Positions 8,088-17,257 of a DNA stretch of 64,000 nt are shown here, one piece after another; the stretch's first letter is position 1, and each line of letters opens with the position of its first letter. Origin of the DNA: Roseomonas mucosa ATCC BAA-692 (GTDB lineage: Bacteria; Pseudomonadota; Alphaproteobacteria; Acetobacterales; Acetobacteraceae); contig NZ_JHWD01000002.1 of NCBI RefSeq assembly GCF_000622225.1, positions 248,001 to 312,000 of the forward strand. The letters are read 5' to 3'. The notes beneath the pieces were generated by a model, which did not search any database, was not told the origin of the DNA, and was given only the letters and a program-made list of their open reading frames with translations. Position numbers and translations under genes: made by a program.

Positions 8088-9137
8088 TCACGCCGCCGGA
8101 AGGTCGTTCAGGTGGCAGCGCGAACGATGCCCCGGCGCAACCTCCTTCAGCGCGGGCACCTCCAGCCGGCAGCGTTCGAAGGCGTGCGGGCAGCGCGGGT
8201 GGAAGTGGCAGCCCTTGGGCGGGTTCAGCGGCGAGGGAATCTCGCCCTGGACCACGGCGAAGCTCTTCTTGCGCGCCTCGATGCGCGGCACGGCGCCGAG
8301 CAGCGACTGGGTATAGGGGTGGTTGGCGCGGGCGAAGACCTCCTCGGCCGGCGCCTCCTCCACCACCCGGCCGAGATACATGATCACGACCCGGTCGCTC
8401 AGATGCTCCACCACGCCCAGGTCGTGGCTGATGAAGAGGTAGGTGAGGTCCAGATCCTGCCGCAGGCGCATGAAGAGGTTCAGCACCTGGGCCTGGATCG
8501 AGACGTCCAGCGCGGCCACGGATTCGTCGCAGACCAGGAATTCCGGCTGCACCGCCAGCGCGCGGGCGATGCCGATGCGCTGGCGCTGGCCGCCGGAGAA
8601 CTGGTGCGGGTAACGGCGCTTGTAGGCCGGGTCGAGGCCGGCGCGACGGAGCTGATCGTCCACATAGGCATCGAGGCCGGAGCGTGTGGTCATGCCATGG
8701 ACCAGCGGCGCCTCGCCCACGATGTCGGCGACCCGCAGGCGCGGGTTCAGCGAGGACATCGGGTCCTGGAAGATCATCTGCGCGCGCAGCTTGGCCTCGC
8801 GCGCCTCCCTGGCGGAGAGCGTGCTGCGGTTGCGGCCGCGCCAGAGGATCTCGCCATCCGAGGGCGGCAGGATGCCGGCCACCATGCGGCCGAGCGTGGA
8901 CTTGCCGCAGCCGGATTCGCCGACGAGGCCGACGACCTCGCCCTTGCGGATGGTGAGATCGACCTTGTCCACGGCATGGACGGTTTCCTCGCGCACCGGG
9001 GCGCCGAGCTTCTTCGCGATCCGCCCGGCGAAGTCGAGGGTCTTGCTGAAGCGGCGGGAAACGCCCTTCACCTCGATGATGGGTGTCTCCAGGGCCGTCG
9101 GGGCAGCCGCGTCGGGACGGGCGAGCGTGGTGCTCAT
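8088..9137 (-). CDS. dppF: Peptide ABC transporter ATPase (DppF/OppF type)
   Basis: One of two ATPases of the importer. Walker A GESGCGKST, signature FSGGQRQRIGIARAL, Walker B FLVCDESVAALD, and the C-terminal oligopeptide/dipeptide transporter extension with Cys-containing HFHPRCPHAF. ATG 9137 (MSTTLARPD) overlaps the preceding gene's stop in ATGA, giving 349 residues; an extra 29 upstream codons are rejected. Walker B reads DES rather than the more common DEP, which is normal for this subfamily. Confidence 0.93.
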   Translation of the reverse strand: MSTTLARPDAAAPTALETPIIEVKGVSRRFSKTLDFAGRIAKKLGAPVREETVHAVDKVDLTIRKGEVVGLVGESGCGKSTLGRMVAGILPPSDGEILWRGRNRSTLSAREAREAKLRAQMIFQDPMSSLNPRLRVADIVGEAPLVHGMTTRSGLDAYVDDQLRRAGLDPAYKRRYPHQFSGGQRQRIGIARALAVQPEFLVCDESVAALDVSIQAQVLNLFMRLRQDLDLTYLFISHDLGVVEHLSDRVVIMYLGRVVEEAPAEEVFARANHPYTQSLLGAVPRIEARKKSFAVVQGEIPSPLNPPKGCHFHPRCPHAFERCRLEVPALKEVAPGHRSRCHLNDLPAA

Positions 9138-10147
9138 GCGGCCTCCGCGCGTTCGAAATGGGGGAAGAAGCAGCGGGCCCAGCGGTTGGGCAGCTTCTCG
9201 TCCAGGAGCGGATATTCGCGGCACTTCTCGGCCGCGCGGGGGCAGCGCGCCTGGAAGGGGCAGCCGGGCGGCAGGCTGAGCAGCGAGGGCGTCATGCCCG
9301 GGATCTGCCGCAGCGGCTCGCCCCGTCGGTTGCGCGAGGGCACGGAGCCCAGCAGCCCGACCGTGTAGGGGTGCAGGGGCGCGTCCAGCGTCTCCCCCAC
9401 ATCGCCGTATTCGACGACGCGGCCGGCATACATCACCGCCAAGTCGTCGGCGAGGCCGGCGACCACGGAGAGGTCGTGCGTGATCCAGATCAGCGAGGTG
9501 CCGGTATTGGCGGCGAGCTTCTGCACCTCGGCCAGGATCTGGCCCTGGATGGTGACGTCGAGCGCGGTGGTGGGCTCGTCCGCCACGATCAGCTCCGGGC
9601 GGTTCAGCAGGGCGATGGCGATGGCCACGCGCTGCCGCATCCCGCCGGAGAACTGGTGCGGATAGGATTTCAGGCGCTCGTCCGGGCTCGGGATGCCGAC
9701 CATGCCCAGCGTGTCGCGGGCCCGCTGCCGGGCATCCTCGCGCGAGATCTTCTCGTGCGCCTGTAGCGTCTCGATCATCTGGGTGTCGATGCGCAGAACC
9801 GGATTGAGCGTCATCATCGGGTCCTGGAAGATCATGGCAATGCGGTTGCCGCGAAGCTGCCGCATCTCCTCCTCCGGGATGGTGGCGAGGTCGCGGCCCT
9901 GGAACAGGACGTGACCGCCCACCACGCGGCCCGGCGGATCGACCAGGCGCATAATGGAGAAGCCGGTGACCGACTTGCCGGAGCCGGACTCGCCCACGAG
10001 GCCCAGCACCCTGCCGCGGCCGACGGAGAAGGAGACGCCGTCCACCGCCTTGATCACGCCCGCACGGGTGAAGAAGTGGGTCTGGAGGTCGCGGACCTCC
10101 AGCGTCGCGGCGGCACTGGTGGCCGGAACTTGGATGGCGGCGCTCAT
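9134..10147 (-). CDS. dppD: Peptide ABC transporter ATPase (DppD/OppD type)
   Basis: Second ATPase of the importer, 337 residues from ATG 10147 (MSAAIQVPA). Walker A GESGSGKS, signature FSGGMRQRVAIAIAL, Walker B LIVADEPTTALD and the C-terminal CPFQARCPRA cysteine motif of the oligopeptide family. Overlaps the genes on both sides by 4 bp, so the permease and ATPase genes are translationally coupled. Confidence 0.94.
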   Translation of the reverse strand: MSAAIQVPATSAAATLEVRDLQTHFFTRAGVIKAVDGVSFSVGRGRVLGLVGESGSGKSVTGFSIMRLVDPPGRVVGGHVLFQGRDLATIPEEEMRQLRGNRIAMIFQDPMMTLNPVLRIDTQMIETLQAHEKISREDARQRARDTLGMVGIPSPDERLKSYPHQFSGGMRQRVAIAIALLNRPELIVADEPTTALDVTIQGQILAEVQKLAANTGTSLIWITHDLSVVAGLADDLAVMYAGRVVEYGDVGETLDAPLHPYTVGLLGSVPSRNRRGEPLRQIPGMTPSLLSLPPGCPFQARCPRAAEKCREYPLLDEKLPNRWARCFFPHFERAEAA

Positions 10148-11082
10148 TTCTGCAGCCTCGGGTTCAGCACGTCGCGCAGATGGTCGCCCACGAGGTTGAT
10201 CGAGACGATGGTCACCAGCAGCGCGATGCCGGGGTAGAAGGAGATCCAGTACTTGCCCGAGAGCATGTACTCGTAGCCGTTGGAGATCAGCAGGCCGAGC
10301 GAGGGCTCGGTGATGGGCACGCCGAGGCCGAGGAAGGACAGCGTCGCCTCCAGCGCGATGGCGCGGGCCACCTGCATGGTGCCGACCACGATCAGCGGCG
10401 GCAGGCAGTTCGGCAGCAGGTGGCGGAAGATGATGCGGTGCGTCGGCAGGGCGAGGCACTGCGCCGCCTCGATATACTCGCGCCGCCGTTCCACCAGCGC
10501 CGTGCCGCGCACGGTGCGGGCGTAGTAGGCCCATTCCACGATGATCAGCGCCAGCACCACGTTCATGACGCCCTTGCCGAGGAAGGCCAGGATCATCAGC
10601 GCGGCGAGGATCGAGGGGAAGGAGAGCTGGAGGTCCACCAGCCGCATGATGAAGGTGTCGGTGCGGCCGCCGGCATAGGCGGCGAGCATGCCGAGCGATG
10701 CCCCCACCAGCGCGGCGCAGATGGCCGAGCCGGCGCCCACGATCAGGCTGATGCGCAGGCCGTAGAGGATGCCCGAGAGCATGTCGCGGCCCTGGTCGTC
10801 CGTGCCGAGCCAGTAGGTCATGGTGCCGTCGGCGTTCTGCGAGCCGGGCTCCAGCCTTCCGTCCATGATGTCGAGCTGGGCGAGGTCGTAGGGGTTCTGC
10901 GGGGAGATCCAGGGGGCGAGGATGGCCAGCAGCACGATGATCGTGAAGACGATCAGCCCGAACATCGCCAGCCTGGAGGCAGCGAAGTCGCGGACGAAGC
11001 GCTTGAAGGGGGTCTCGACCTTCGGCGCGGGCGGGGCGGCGGCCGGGGCGGTGGCCCCGGGCTTGGCGGCGGTGGCGCTCAT
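10144..11082 (-). CDS. dppC: Peptide ABC transporter permease (DppC type)
   Basis: Inner-membrane permease of 312 residues. A Pro/Ala-rich N-terminal tail of about 25 residues precedes the first helix; the periplasmic loop contains WLGTDDQGRDMLSGILYG, the DppC/OppC hallmark, and the EAA-like coupling loop is EAAQCLALPTHRIIFRHLLPN. It pairs with the DppB permease; overlaps both neighbours by 4 bp. Confidence 0.93.
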   Translation of the reverse strand: MSATAAKPGATAPAAAPPAPKVETPFKRFVRDFAASRLAMFGLIVFTIIVLLAILAPWISPQNPYDLAQLDIMDGRLEPGSQNADGTMTYWLGTDDQGRDMLSGILYGLRISLIVGAGSAICAALVGASLGMLAAYAGGRTDTFIMRLVDLQLSFPSILAALMILAFLGKGVMNVVLALIIVEWAYYARTVRGTALVERRREYIEAAQCLALPTHRIIFRHLLPNCLPPLIVVGTMQVARAIALEATLSFLGLGVPITEPSLGLLISNGYEYMLSGKYWISFYPGIALLVTIVSINLVGDHLRDVLNPRLQK

Positions 11083-12053
11083 GCCTTGCCCTCCAGCCGG
11101 ACGCGCGGATCAAGCGCGGAATACATCAGATCCACGGTCAGGTTGATGATGATGAACATGAAGACGATGATCATGAGATAGGCCACGATCACGGGACGAT
11201 CGAGCACGTTGATGCTGTCGATGATCAGCTTGCCCATACCCGGCCAGGCGAAGACGCTTTCCGTCACCACCGAGAAGGCGATGGTGGAGCCGAGCTCCAG
11301 CCCGACCACGGTGATCACCGGGATCAGGATGTTCTTGAAGACGTGCACGAAGATCACGCGGCTGTTGGTCAGGCCCTTGGCGCGCGCGAACTTCACGAAG
11401 TCCATCAGCATGGTCTCGCGCACGCCGGCGCGGGTCAGGCGCACCACGAGGGATATCTTGAACAAGGCGAGGTTCAGCGCCGGCATGGCCATGTGCGCCA
11501 GCCCGTCCCGGGTCAGGAAGGACCACTGCACCCCCAGCAGCTCCGCCGTCTGGCCGCGGCCGGTGGAGGGCAGCCAGCCGAGCTGCACGGCGAAGACCAT
11601 GATCAGCATCAGCCCGACCCAGAAGGTCGGCAGCGAGAAGCCCAGGATGGAGCCGGCCATGATGCCCGAGGAGATCGGCGAGTGCGGCTTCAGCCCGGCA
11701 TAGAGGCCAAGCGGGATGCCGATGACCAGCGCCAGGAAGGTGGCGCCGAGGGCGAGTTCCAGCGTCGCGGGCATGCGCTGCAGGATCAGTTGCAGGGCGG
11801 GCTCGTTGAACACGAAGCTGCGGCCCAGGTCGCCATGCAGGGCGTTGCCGAGAAAGGAGAGGTACTGCATCCAGAGCGGCAGATCGAGGCCGAGCGCCTT
11901 GATCGCCCGCTCGCGCTCCATCTGGTCCGCGTCGGGGCTGATCAGGATCTCCACGGGGTCGCCGATGGCATAGACGCCGACAAAGACGATCACCGACATC
12001 GCCAGCATCACGAGGGCCGCCTGGATCAGCCGGCGCAGGAGGTAAACGGTCAT
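11079..12053 (-). CDS. dppB: Peptide ABC transporter permease (DppB type)
   Basis: Inner-membrane permease of 324 residues beginning MTVYLLRRLIQA, with about six helices. The DppB signature GLDLPLWMQYLSFLGNALHGDLG lies in the first periplasmic region, with the coupling loop FAREKGL-like FARAKGLTNSRVIFVHVFKN near residue 200. First permease gene after the binding protein, 87 bp downstream of it. Confidence 0.93.
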   Translation of the reverse strand: MTVYLLRRLIQAALVMLAMSVIVFVGVYAIGDPVEILISPDADQMERERAIKALGLDLPLWMQYLSFLGNALHGDLGRSFVFNEPALQLILQRMPATLELALGATFLALVIGIPLGLYAGLKPHSPISSGIMAGSILGFSLPTFWVGLMLIMVFAVQLGWLPSTGRGQTAELLGVQWSFLTRDGLAHMAMPALNLALFKISLVVRLTRAGVRETMLMDFVKFARAKGLTNSRVIFVHVFKNILIPVITVVGLELGSTIAFSVVTESVFAWPGMGKLIIDSINVLDRPVIVAYLMIIVFMFIIINLTVDLMYSALDPRVRLEGKA

Positions 12054-12140
12054 GGATTCAACTCGTCATGGTCCCGGACGGCGCGGATGGACCACGCCGC
12101 CGGGCTGGAAGTTCCGTGCGGAGGTGCACGACCCGCCCAT

Positions 12141-13712
12141 TTATTGGGCAGAGGGGCGGATATCCTGCGCCCGGGTCAGCTCGTCGGCGCGCGCCTCGTG
12201 CACCAGTCCGGGGCGCATCGCCCAGATGTTCTTCTGGATGTGAATCGGGATGATCCCCACGTCGTCGAGCGCGATCTGGCTGGCTTCGCGCAGCAGCTGC
12301 TCGCGCTTGTCGTCATCCAGCGTTTGCAATGACTGTGCCAGCTTCGCGTCCATGGCGGGGTTGCTGTAGGAGCCCCGGTTGGAGGTGCCCCAGCCCTTCT
12401 CCGGCGTCGGGGTGGCGAGCAGGGCGCGCAGCGGCGAGGTCGCCTCGCCGGAGGAGATGCCCCAGCCGACGAGGCCGACCGCGATCTCCCGCCGGGCCGC
12501 CTTCTGCACATAGGCGGCCCAGGGCTGGGCATCGACCTGGGTGCGGACGCCGATCCGGGCCCACATCTGGCCGATCGCCTGGATGATGCGGGCGTCGTTG
12601 ATGTAGCGGTCGTTGGGGCCGCTCAGCACGATGTGGAAGCCGTCCGGATAGCCGGCCCCGGCGAGCAGCTTCTTCGCGCCCTCCGGATCCGCCTTGGCGG
12701 GTTGCAGGCCAGGGAGCGTGCCGAAGGCGCCGATGGAGAGGAACTGCGCGGTCGGGGCGGCGGCGCCCTCCATGACGCGCTGGGCGATCGCCTGCCGGTC
12801 GATGGCCATCGACAGCGCCTGACGGACCTTGAGGTCCTTGAGCGGGTTCTTGTCCAGCACCTTGCCGGCATTGTCGGTGATGACCGGCGACTGGGCGTGC
12901 AGGTGGTCCATGAACAGGAAGATCAGGCGCAGCCCGTCCGCCTCGCTCATCCGCACGCGGCTGTCCTTGGACAGCTTGGCGATGTCGCTGGTCGGCACCT
13001 GGTCGATGAAGTCCACATCGCCCGAAAGCAGCGCCGCGGTGCGGGCGCCGTCATTCGAGATCATGCGGTAGTTGACCTTCTTCCAGGCCGGCTTCTCGCC
13101 GAAATAGTTGTCGTTGCGTTCGTAGACGATGCGGTCGCCGTTGCGATAGGCGGTGACGCGGAAGGGACCGGTGCCGATGGCGACCTTGAGGCTGTTGAAA
13201 TCCTCGGTCCCGGCGCCCTGGTGCGTCTCGCGGTCCAGCATCTCGACCTGGGCGAGGTCGGTGGCCAGCAGCGGATAGGGGCCGTCCGTGTGCAGGCGGA
13301 TCGTCAGCGGATCGACGATCTCCACCCGCTTCACCCCGCGCGTGTAGATGGCATAGGAGGAGGGGCTGTTGGGGACGTTGGGCACGCGTTCCAGCGTGAA
13401 GGCCACGTCCTCGGCGGTGAAGTCGTTACCGTTATGGAACTTCACCCCGGGGCGCAGCTTGAACTCCCAGGCATCCTCGGCCACCGGCTTCCAGCTCTCG
13501 GCCAGGCGCGGCTGCAGCCGGCCCTTGGCGTCGAAGGTGGTCAGGCTGTCGAAGAGCATGTCCGCCACGGCGTAGTTCGGCGACAGCGCATGGTAGTGGG
13601 GGTCGAGCGAAGTGACCGGGGCGCCGACCGCGAGGTTCAGCTCCTGCGCCCGGCCGGGGCCCGTCAATGCCACAAGGGCGGCGAAACCCGCCGCCACGAG
13701 ACGAACTGTCAT
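12141..13712 (-). CDS. Peptide-binding periplasmic protein (solute-binding family 5)
   Basis: Extracytoplasmic binding protein of the importer, 523 residues. Signal peptide TVRLVAAGFAALVALTGPGRAQ, then the family 5 opening LNLAVGAPVTSLDPHYHALS and the domain I/II core (EDVAFTLERV, YPDGFHIVLSGPNDRY). The family takes up di/oligopeptides, but some members carry nickel, opines or glutathione, so the ligand is open. ATG 13712 has GGGAG upstream; an in-frame TTG at 13733 is possible. First gene of the operon SBP-dppB-dppC-dppD-dppF-lipoprotein. Confidence 0.92.
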   Translation of the reverse strand: MTVRLVAAGFAALVALTGPGRAQELNLAVGAPVTSLDPHYHALSPNYAVADMLFDSLTTFDAKGRLQPRLAESWKPVAEDAWEFKLRPGVKFHNGNDFTAEDVAFTLERVPNVPNSPSSYAIYTRGVKRVEIVDPLTIRLHTDGPYPLLATDLAQVEMLDRETHQGAGTEDFNSLKVAIGTGPFRVTAYRNGDRIVYERNDNYFGEKPAWKKVNYRMISNDGARTAALLSGDVDFIDQVPTSDIAKLSKDSRVRMSEADGLRLIFLFMDHLHAQSPVITDNAGKVLDKNPLKDLKVRQALSMAIDRQAIAQRVMEGAAAPTAQFLSIGAFGTLPGLQPAKADPEGAKKLLAGAGYPDGFHIVLSGPNDRYINDARIIQAIGQMWARIGVRTQVDAQPWAAYVQKAARREIAVGLVGWGISSGEATSPLRALLATPTPEKGWGTSNRGSYSNPAMDAKLAQSLQTLDDDKREQLLREASQIALDDVGIIPIHIQKNIWAMRPGLVHEARADELTRAQDIRPSAQ

Positions 13713-13880
13713 GTCCAAGGGAGCTCCCGACAACTTCGGACGCGAATGTGTCTATGCTGCGGGGTTCTAGCAGCCCTGCAATGCTGTCGCCAGCTTTCGG
13801 ACGAAATGAGGACAAATTATCGTCAAAAGATCGCAGGGCGAAACATTCCGGACGAACATGAACGCCGGCGGTGGGGAGGG

Positions 13881-14345
13881 TCAGTCCTCGTCGGCTTCCG
13901 CCACCGGCAGGATGGAGGTTTCCTTGGCCGTGGCGGTGGCCACGATGGTCTCGGTCCGCTCCACGCCGGGAAGCGTGCGGATCTCGCGGTCCACGAACTG
14001 CTCCAGGGTGGCAAGATCGGGCAGGCGCAGCTTGAGCAGCCAGGACCAGCCGCCGGTCACCGCATGACATTCGAGGACCGGCTCCAGGGCCTGCACGGCC
14101 TCCCGGAAATCGGCGGCGTCGCGGCCGGCGCGCATGCCGACGAAGACGAAGGCGAGGAGCGGGCAGCCGATCGCGGCCGGGTCCAGGTCGGCCCGCCAGC
14201 CGCGGATGGTGTGGCGCTCCTCCAGCCGCTTGACCCGCTCGGCGGTGGCGGAAACGGACAGGCCGGCGATCTTGGCGAGTTCCGCGAGCCCGGCCGCCCC
14301 ATCCTGTTGCACGGCGATAAGGATATTGCGGTCGATCTCGTCCAT
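13881..14345 (-). CDS. Lrp/AsnC-family transcriptional regulator
   Basis: 154 residues. N-terminal winged helix (MDEIDRNILIAVQQDGAAG, recognition region LSVSATAERVKRLEE) and C-terminal RAM ligand-binding domain (VLECHAVTGGWSWLLKLRLPDL). Such proteins sense amino acids and control their metabolism. It follows ornithine decarboxylase on the same strand after a strong terminator, so is likely a separate unit. A GTG two codons upstream is an alternative start. Confidence 0.9.
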   Translation of the reverse strand: MDEIDRNILIAVQQDGAAGLAELAKIAGLSVSATAERVKRLEERHTIRGWRADLDPAAIGCPLLAFVFVGMRAGRDAADFREAVQALEPVLECHAVTGGWSWLLKLRLPDLATLEQFVDREIRTLPGVERTETIVATATAKETSILPVAEADED

Positions 14346-14379
14346 GACCACAGCCTAGCCCGGCTTGTCACATTCGGAA

Positions 14380-14418
14380 AAGACGAACAGCCCGGCTTGC
14401 CGCAAAGGCAGGCCGGGC
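14380..14418 (-). terminator. Rho-independent terminator of ornithine decarboxylase
   Basis: On the minus strand GCCCGGCCTGCC-TTTGC-GGCAAGCCGGGC, a 12-bp stem with one wobble pair, followed by TGTTCGTCTTTTCC. It sits 43 bp beyond the decarboxylase stop and before the regulator gene. Confidence 0.75.
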
Positions 14419-14461
14419 CACGGGTCCTGGGCCGGGGAGGGAAGCCCCTCCCCCGCCAGCG

Positions 14462-15592
14462 TCAGACGTAGTGCTCAGCCAGCGGCGCGAAGCCGTTGAA
14501 GCGCTGGCTGGCATAGGTCGTCACATAGGCGCCGGTGGCCAGCAGCTCGATCCGGTCCCCGGCATCGAGGGCCAGCGGCAGGCGGTAGTTGGACTTCTCG
14601 TAAAGGGTGTCGGTGCTGTCGCAGGTCGGCCCCGCGATCGTCACCGGCCCCTCGTCCTCGCCATCATGCGGGGTACGGAAGTCGTACTTGATCGACTCGC
14701 CTTCTGTCTCGGCCAGGCCGCCGAAGCGGCCGATGTCGAGATAGACCCAGCGGACCGGGTCGTCCTCGGCCTTGCGGGAGACCAGCACGACCTCGGCGGA
14801 GACCACACCCGCGTCGCCGACGATGAAGCGGCCCGGCTCGATCACGATATCCGGCAGGGCATTGCCGAAATGCTGTGCCATCGCGCCCATGATGGCGGCG
14901 CCGAAGGTGTCGATCTCCGGCACCTCGGCACGGTAGCGGACCGGGTAGCCGCCGCCGAGGTTCACCATGCGCACCTTCACGCCTGCTTCCTGAAGGTCGG
15001 TGAAGAGCATGGCGGCCTTGGCGATCGCCGCCTCGTAGGCGGTGGTCTTGGTCTGCTGCGAGCCGACATGGAAGGAGAGGCCGAAGGGGTCGAGGCCGAG
15101 CTCGGCGGCCTGGATCATCAGCGCCTTCGCCATCTCGATCTCGCAGCCGAACTTGCGGCTGAGCGGCCATTCCGCACCGTCATTGCCGACCAGGATGCGG
15201 CAATAGACGCGGGAGCCGGGGGCCGAGCGGGCGAGCTTCTTCAGCTCCCCCTCGGAATCGAAGGCGAACATGCGGATGCCGCGGTCGAAGGCCGCCTTGA
15301 TGGCGGATTCCTTCTTGATGGTGTTGCCGTAGGAGATGGACTCCGGCGCCGCGCCCGCGTCGAGACAGGCCGAGATCTCCTCGTAGGAGGCGGCATCGAA
15401 GCTGGAGCCCAGGCCGACCAGGCGGTCCAGGATCGGCGCGGCAGGGTTGGCCTTCACCGCGTAGTAGATCCGGGACTGCGGCATGGCGGCCTGCAGGCGG
15501 CGGTAGTTCTCCTCCACCCGATCCACGTCGAGGACGAGGCAGGGAGTGGCCGGCGCGGCGTCGCGCAGGAATTGGGCGATCTTGGGGGTCAT
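14462..15592 (-). CDS. Ornithine/lysine decarboxylase, fold type III
   Basis: PLP enzyme making putrescine from ornithine (possibly cadaverine from lysine), 376 residues. PLP lysine in YAVKANP, SFHVGSQQ, NLGGGYP, the phosphate-binding EPGRFIVGDAG and the catalytic GPTCDSTDTLYEK containing the active-site Cys. The CDSTD motif fits ODC/LDC rather than diaminopimelate decarboxylase. ATG 15592 is preceded by a good GGGAGGG Shine-Dalgarno; the long in-frame extension upstream is regulatory leader. Ornithine versus lysine preference cannot be settled from sequence. A putrescine-type ABC importer lies about 12 kb away. Confidence 0.92.
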   Translation of the reverse strand: MTPKIAQFLRDAAPATPCLVLDVDRVEENYRRLQAAMPQSRIYYAVKANPAAPILDRLVGLGSSFDAASYEEISACLDAGAAPESISYGNTIKKESAIKAAFDRGIRMFAFDSEGELKKLARSAPGSRVYCRILVGNDGAEWPLSRKFGCEIEMAKALMIQAAELGLDPFGLSFHVGSQQTKTTAYEAAIAKAAMLFTDLQEAGVKVRMVNLGGGYPVRYRAEVPEIDTFGAAIMGAMAQHFGNALPDIVIEPGRFIVGDAGVVSAEVVLVSRKAEDDPVRWVYLDIGRFGGLAETEGESIKYDFRTPHDGEDEGPVTIAGPTCDSTDTLYEKSNYRLPLALDAGDRIELLATGAYVTTYASQRFNGFAPLAEHYV

Positions 15593-15815
15593 CGCGGCAC
15601 CCTCCCAGAAAGCGGCAGGGCAGCCGCCTTTCCGGCGGCCGGCCCTGTCAGCGTTGCGAACGGTCGAACGAACCAGCGACCAAAGGTTGCCAGGACGCTT
15701 GACGTCGTTGCGTAACCACCCAGGGCCAGAGGCACGTGCGTACTGCGTTGGAGGGGCAGATAGAGGCGGCGGGCACAGGGCACAAGTGGCAAAACCGGCC
15801 CCAGCCGTTTTTTTT
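15593..15815 (-). promoter_or_regulatory. Structured leader of ornithine decarboxylase (candidate speF-type RNA)
   Basis: A long leader with three structural parts on the minus strand. Next to the start, CAGGGC/GCCCTG plus GCCGCC/GGCGGC form a 12-bp hairpin (15616-15647) just before the Shine-Dalgarno. Upstream, a lower-GC stretch folds into GGTT-ACGC/GCGT-AACC (15685-15717) and GGTCG/CGACC (15662-15681). Farther upstream lies an AAAAC-GGC/GCC-GTTTT stem (15791-15815). A reading frame crossing this region ends with TGA overlapping the decarboxylase ATG (ATGA). Alphaproteobacterial ornithine decarboxylase genes are known to carry the speF leader (Rfam RF00518); I could not align to it here. 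Confidence 0.5.
15791..15815. terminator. AAAAC-GGC stem with T8 on the plus strand
   Basis: AAAAC-c-GGC-ccca-GCC-GTTTT, with eight T on the plus strand and four T on the minus. On the minus strand it could end thiSG transcripts about 250 bp after thiG. No plus-strand gene reads into it. Confidence 0.4.
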
Positions 15816-16068
15816 CCGCAGAACGAGCTAGCGGGCCGGAAACCCCTCCCATGTTTTCCTTGGCCGTCCGGCTTATTCACCGGCCGTTCATAGTTTTGGC
15901 CGGGGGTCTTCCGGTCGGACCGGCGCCTATCGCAGGTCTGTCACGAGACTGGTGCAAACCTGTTCCGGGCGACCGGGAATCGGGGCGTCCAGAGGCAATC
16001 CAGGCGGGAGAAAGGCGGCGTCGCGAGGGCAGCCGGGAGACGGGCGCAGCCCCTCCCCCGGCCACGGA
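15816..16068. other. Intergenic region thiG to decarboxylase leader
   Basis: About 250 bp with small CCGG-based inverted repeats and no coding-like frame on either strand. It probably contains the ornithine decarboxylase promoter; I see no clear -35/-10. Confidence 0.35.
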
Positions 16069-16860
16069 TCAGCGGATCAGGCCACCGGTCGGGGAAGAAG
16101 GGTCGGCGGCGTAGTTGCGCGGCATCCGGCCGGCGAGGAAGGCATGGCGTCCGGCCTCCACCGCCGCCTTCATGGCCCGCGCCATGCGAACCGGGTCCTT
16201 CGCATGGGCGATGGCGCTGTTCAGCAGCACGGCGTCGCAACCCAGCTCCAGGGCGAAAGCGGCCTCGGAGGCGGTGCCGATGCCGGCATCCACCAGCACA
16301 GGCACCCTGGCCTGCTCCTTGATGGCGCGGATCATGAAGGGGTTGGCCACGCCCAGGCCGGAGCCGATCGGGGCGCCGAGTGGCATGATGGCGACGCAGC
16401 CCATTTCCTCCAGCCGCTTCGCCGCCACCGGGTCGTCGGCGCAATAGACCATGACCTCGAACCCGTCGGCGATCAGGGCCGCGGCAGCCTCCAGCGTCGC
16501 CTGCATGTCCGGGTAGAGGAAGGGTGGCGGGCCCAGCACCTCCAGCTTCACCAGGTTCCAGCCCCCCGCCTCACGCGCCAGGCGCAGGGTGCGGACGGCA
16601 TCCTTGGCGGTGTGGCAGCCGGCGGTGTTGGGGAGATAGGTATAGCGGTCGGGAGGCACGAAATCCTGCAGCATCGGCGCACCGGGGTCGGACAGGTTCA
16701 CCCGCCGCACCGCCACCGTGACGATCTCGGCGCCGGAGGCCTCGATGGCCTCGGCCGTCTCCTCCAGCGACTTGTAGCGGCCGGTGCCGACGATCAGGCG
16801 GGAGCGGAAGCGGCGGCCGGCCACCTCCCAGCTGTCATCCGCCGTCCGAATACCGTCCAT
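16069..16860 (-). CDS. thiG: Thiazole synthase
   Basis: Forms the thiazole phosphate of thiamine from deoxyxylulose 5-phosphate, dehydroglycine and ThiS-thiocarboxylate. 263 residues with [13 protein letters not shown], the Schiff-base lysine region [22 protein letters not shown] and [14 protein letters not shown], all typical of ThiG. ATG 16860 (MDGIRTADD) lies 5 bp after thiS. An upstream extension in this frame is only the out-of-frame shadow of thiS. Confidence 0.95.
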   Translation of the reverse strand: MDGIRTADDSWEVAGRRFRSRLIVGTGRYKSLEETAEAIEASGAEIVTVAVRRVNLSDPGAPMLQDFVPPDRYTYLPNTAGCHTAKDAVRTLRLAREAGGWNLVKLEVLGPPPFLYPDMQATLEAAAALIADGFEVMVYCADDPVAAKRLEEMGCVAIMPLGAPIGSGLGVANPFMIRAIKEQARVPVLVDAGIGTASEAAFALELGCDAVLLNSAIAHAKDPVRMARAMKAAVEAGRHAFLAGRMPRNYAADPSSPTGGLIR

Positions 16861-16865
16861 ATGCC

Positions 16866-17102
16866 TCAGCCTCCGCCGATGAAGTGCACGATTTCCAGGG
16901 AATCTCCCGCCTCCAGCCGCGTCGCGGCATAGGTGGAGCGCGGCACGATCTCCTCGTTCCGCTCCACCGCGACCTTGCGGGTGTCGAGGCCCAGCTCGGC
17001 CAGCAGCGCGACCAGGCTGGCTCCTTGCGGAAGGTGGCGTGCTTCGCCGTTGACCGTGACCCGGATCGTGTCCGGCCGGGTGGCGGAGGTGATCTCTGAC
17101 AT
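16866..17102 (-). CDS. thiS: Sulfur carrier protein ThiS
   Basis: 78-residue ubiquitin-like sulfur carrier for thiazole synthesis. Begins [19 protein letters not shown] and ends in EIVHFIGGG; the C-terminal Gly-Gly is adenylated and thiocarboxylated. Start ATG 17102 fits the family length; the frame continues 40 codons upstream without family resemblance. Immediately upstream of thiG. I looked for a TPP riboswitch (CUGAGA / ACCUGAU boxes) in the 155 bp before it and did not see one. Confidence 0.93.
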   Translation of the reverse strand: MSEITSATRPDTIRVTVNGEARHLPQGASLVALLAELGLDTRKVAVERNEEIVPRSTYAATRLEAGDSLEIVHFIGGG

Positions 17103-17257
17103 GGGTCGGATGTGGCGCGCTCCCGGGCGGGACGCAAGCACCCCGCATGCAGCCCGGAAGGCGGCTCCGCGGGTTTCTCGCATATGCGAAGATGCAGGCC
17201 GTGCTTGCCCCATCCCTCGCACCCTGCTAGCCCCGCGCGGTTCAAGAGGTCACAACC

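Noticed and set aside
12054..12140. Possible extra small gene between the binding protein and dppB
   Set aside because: No coding-like frame with a Shine-Dalgarno; just an operon spacer.
17103..17257. Possible TPP riboswitch before thiS
   Set aside because: Neither the CUGAGA nor the ACCUGAU box is present.
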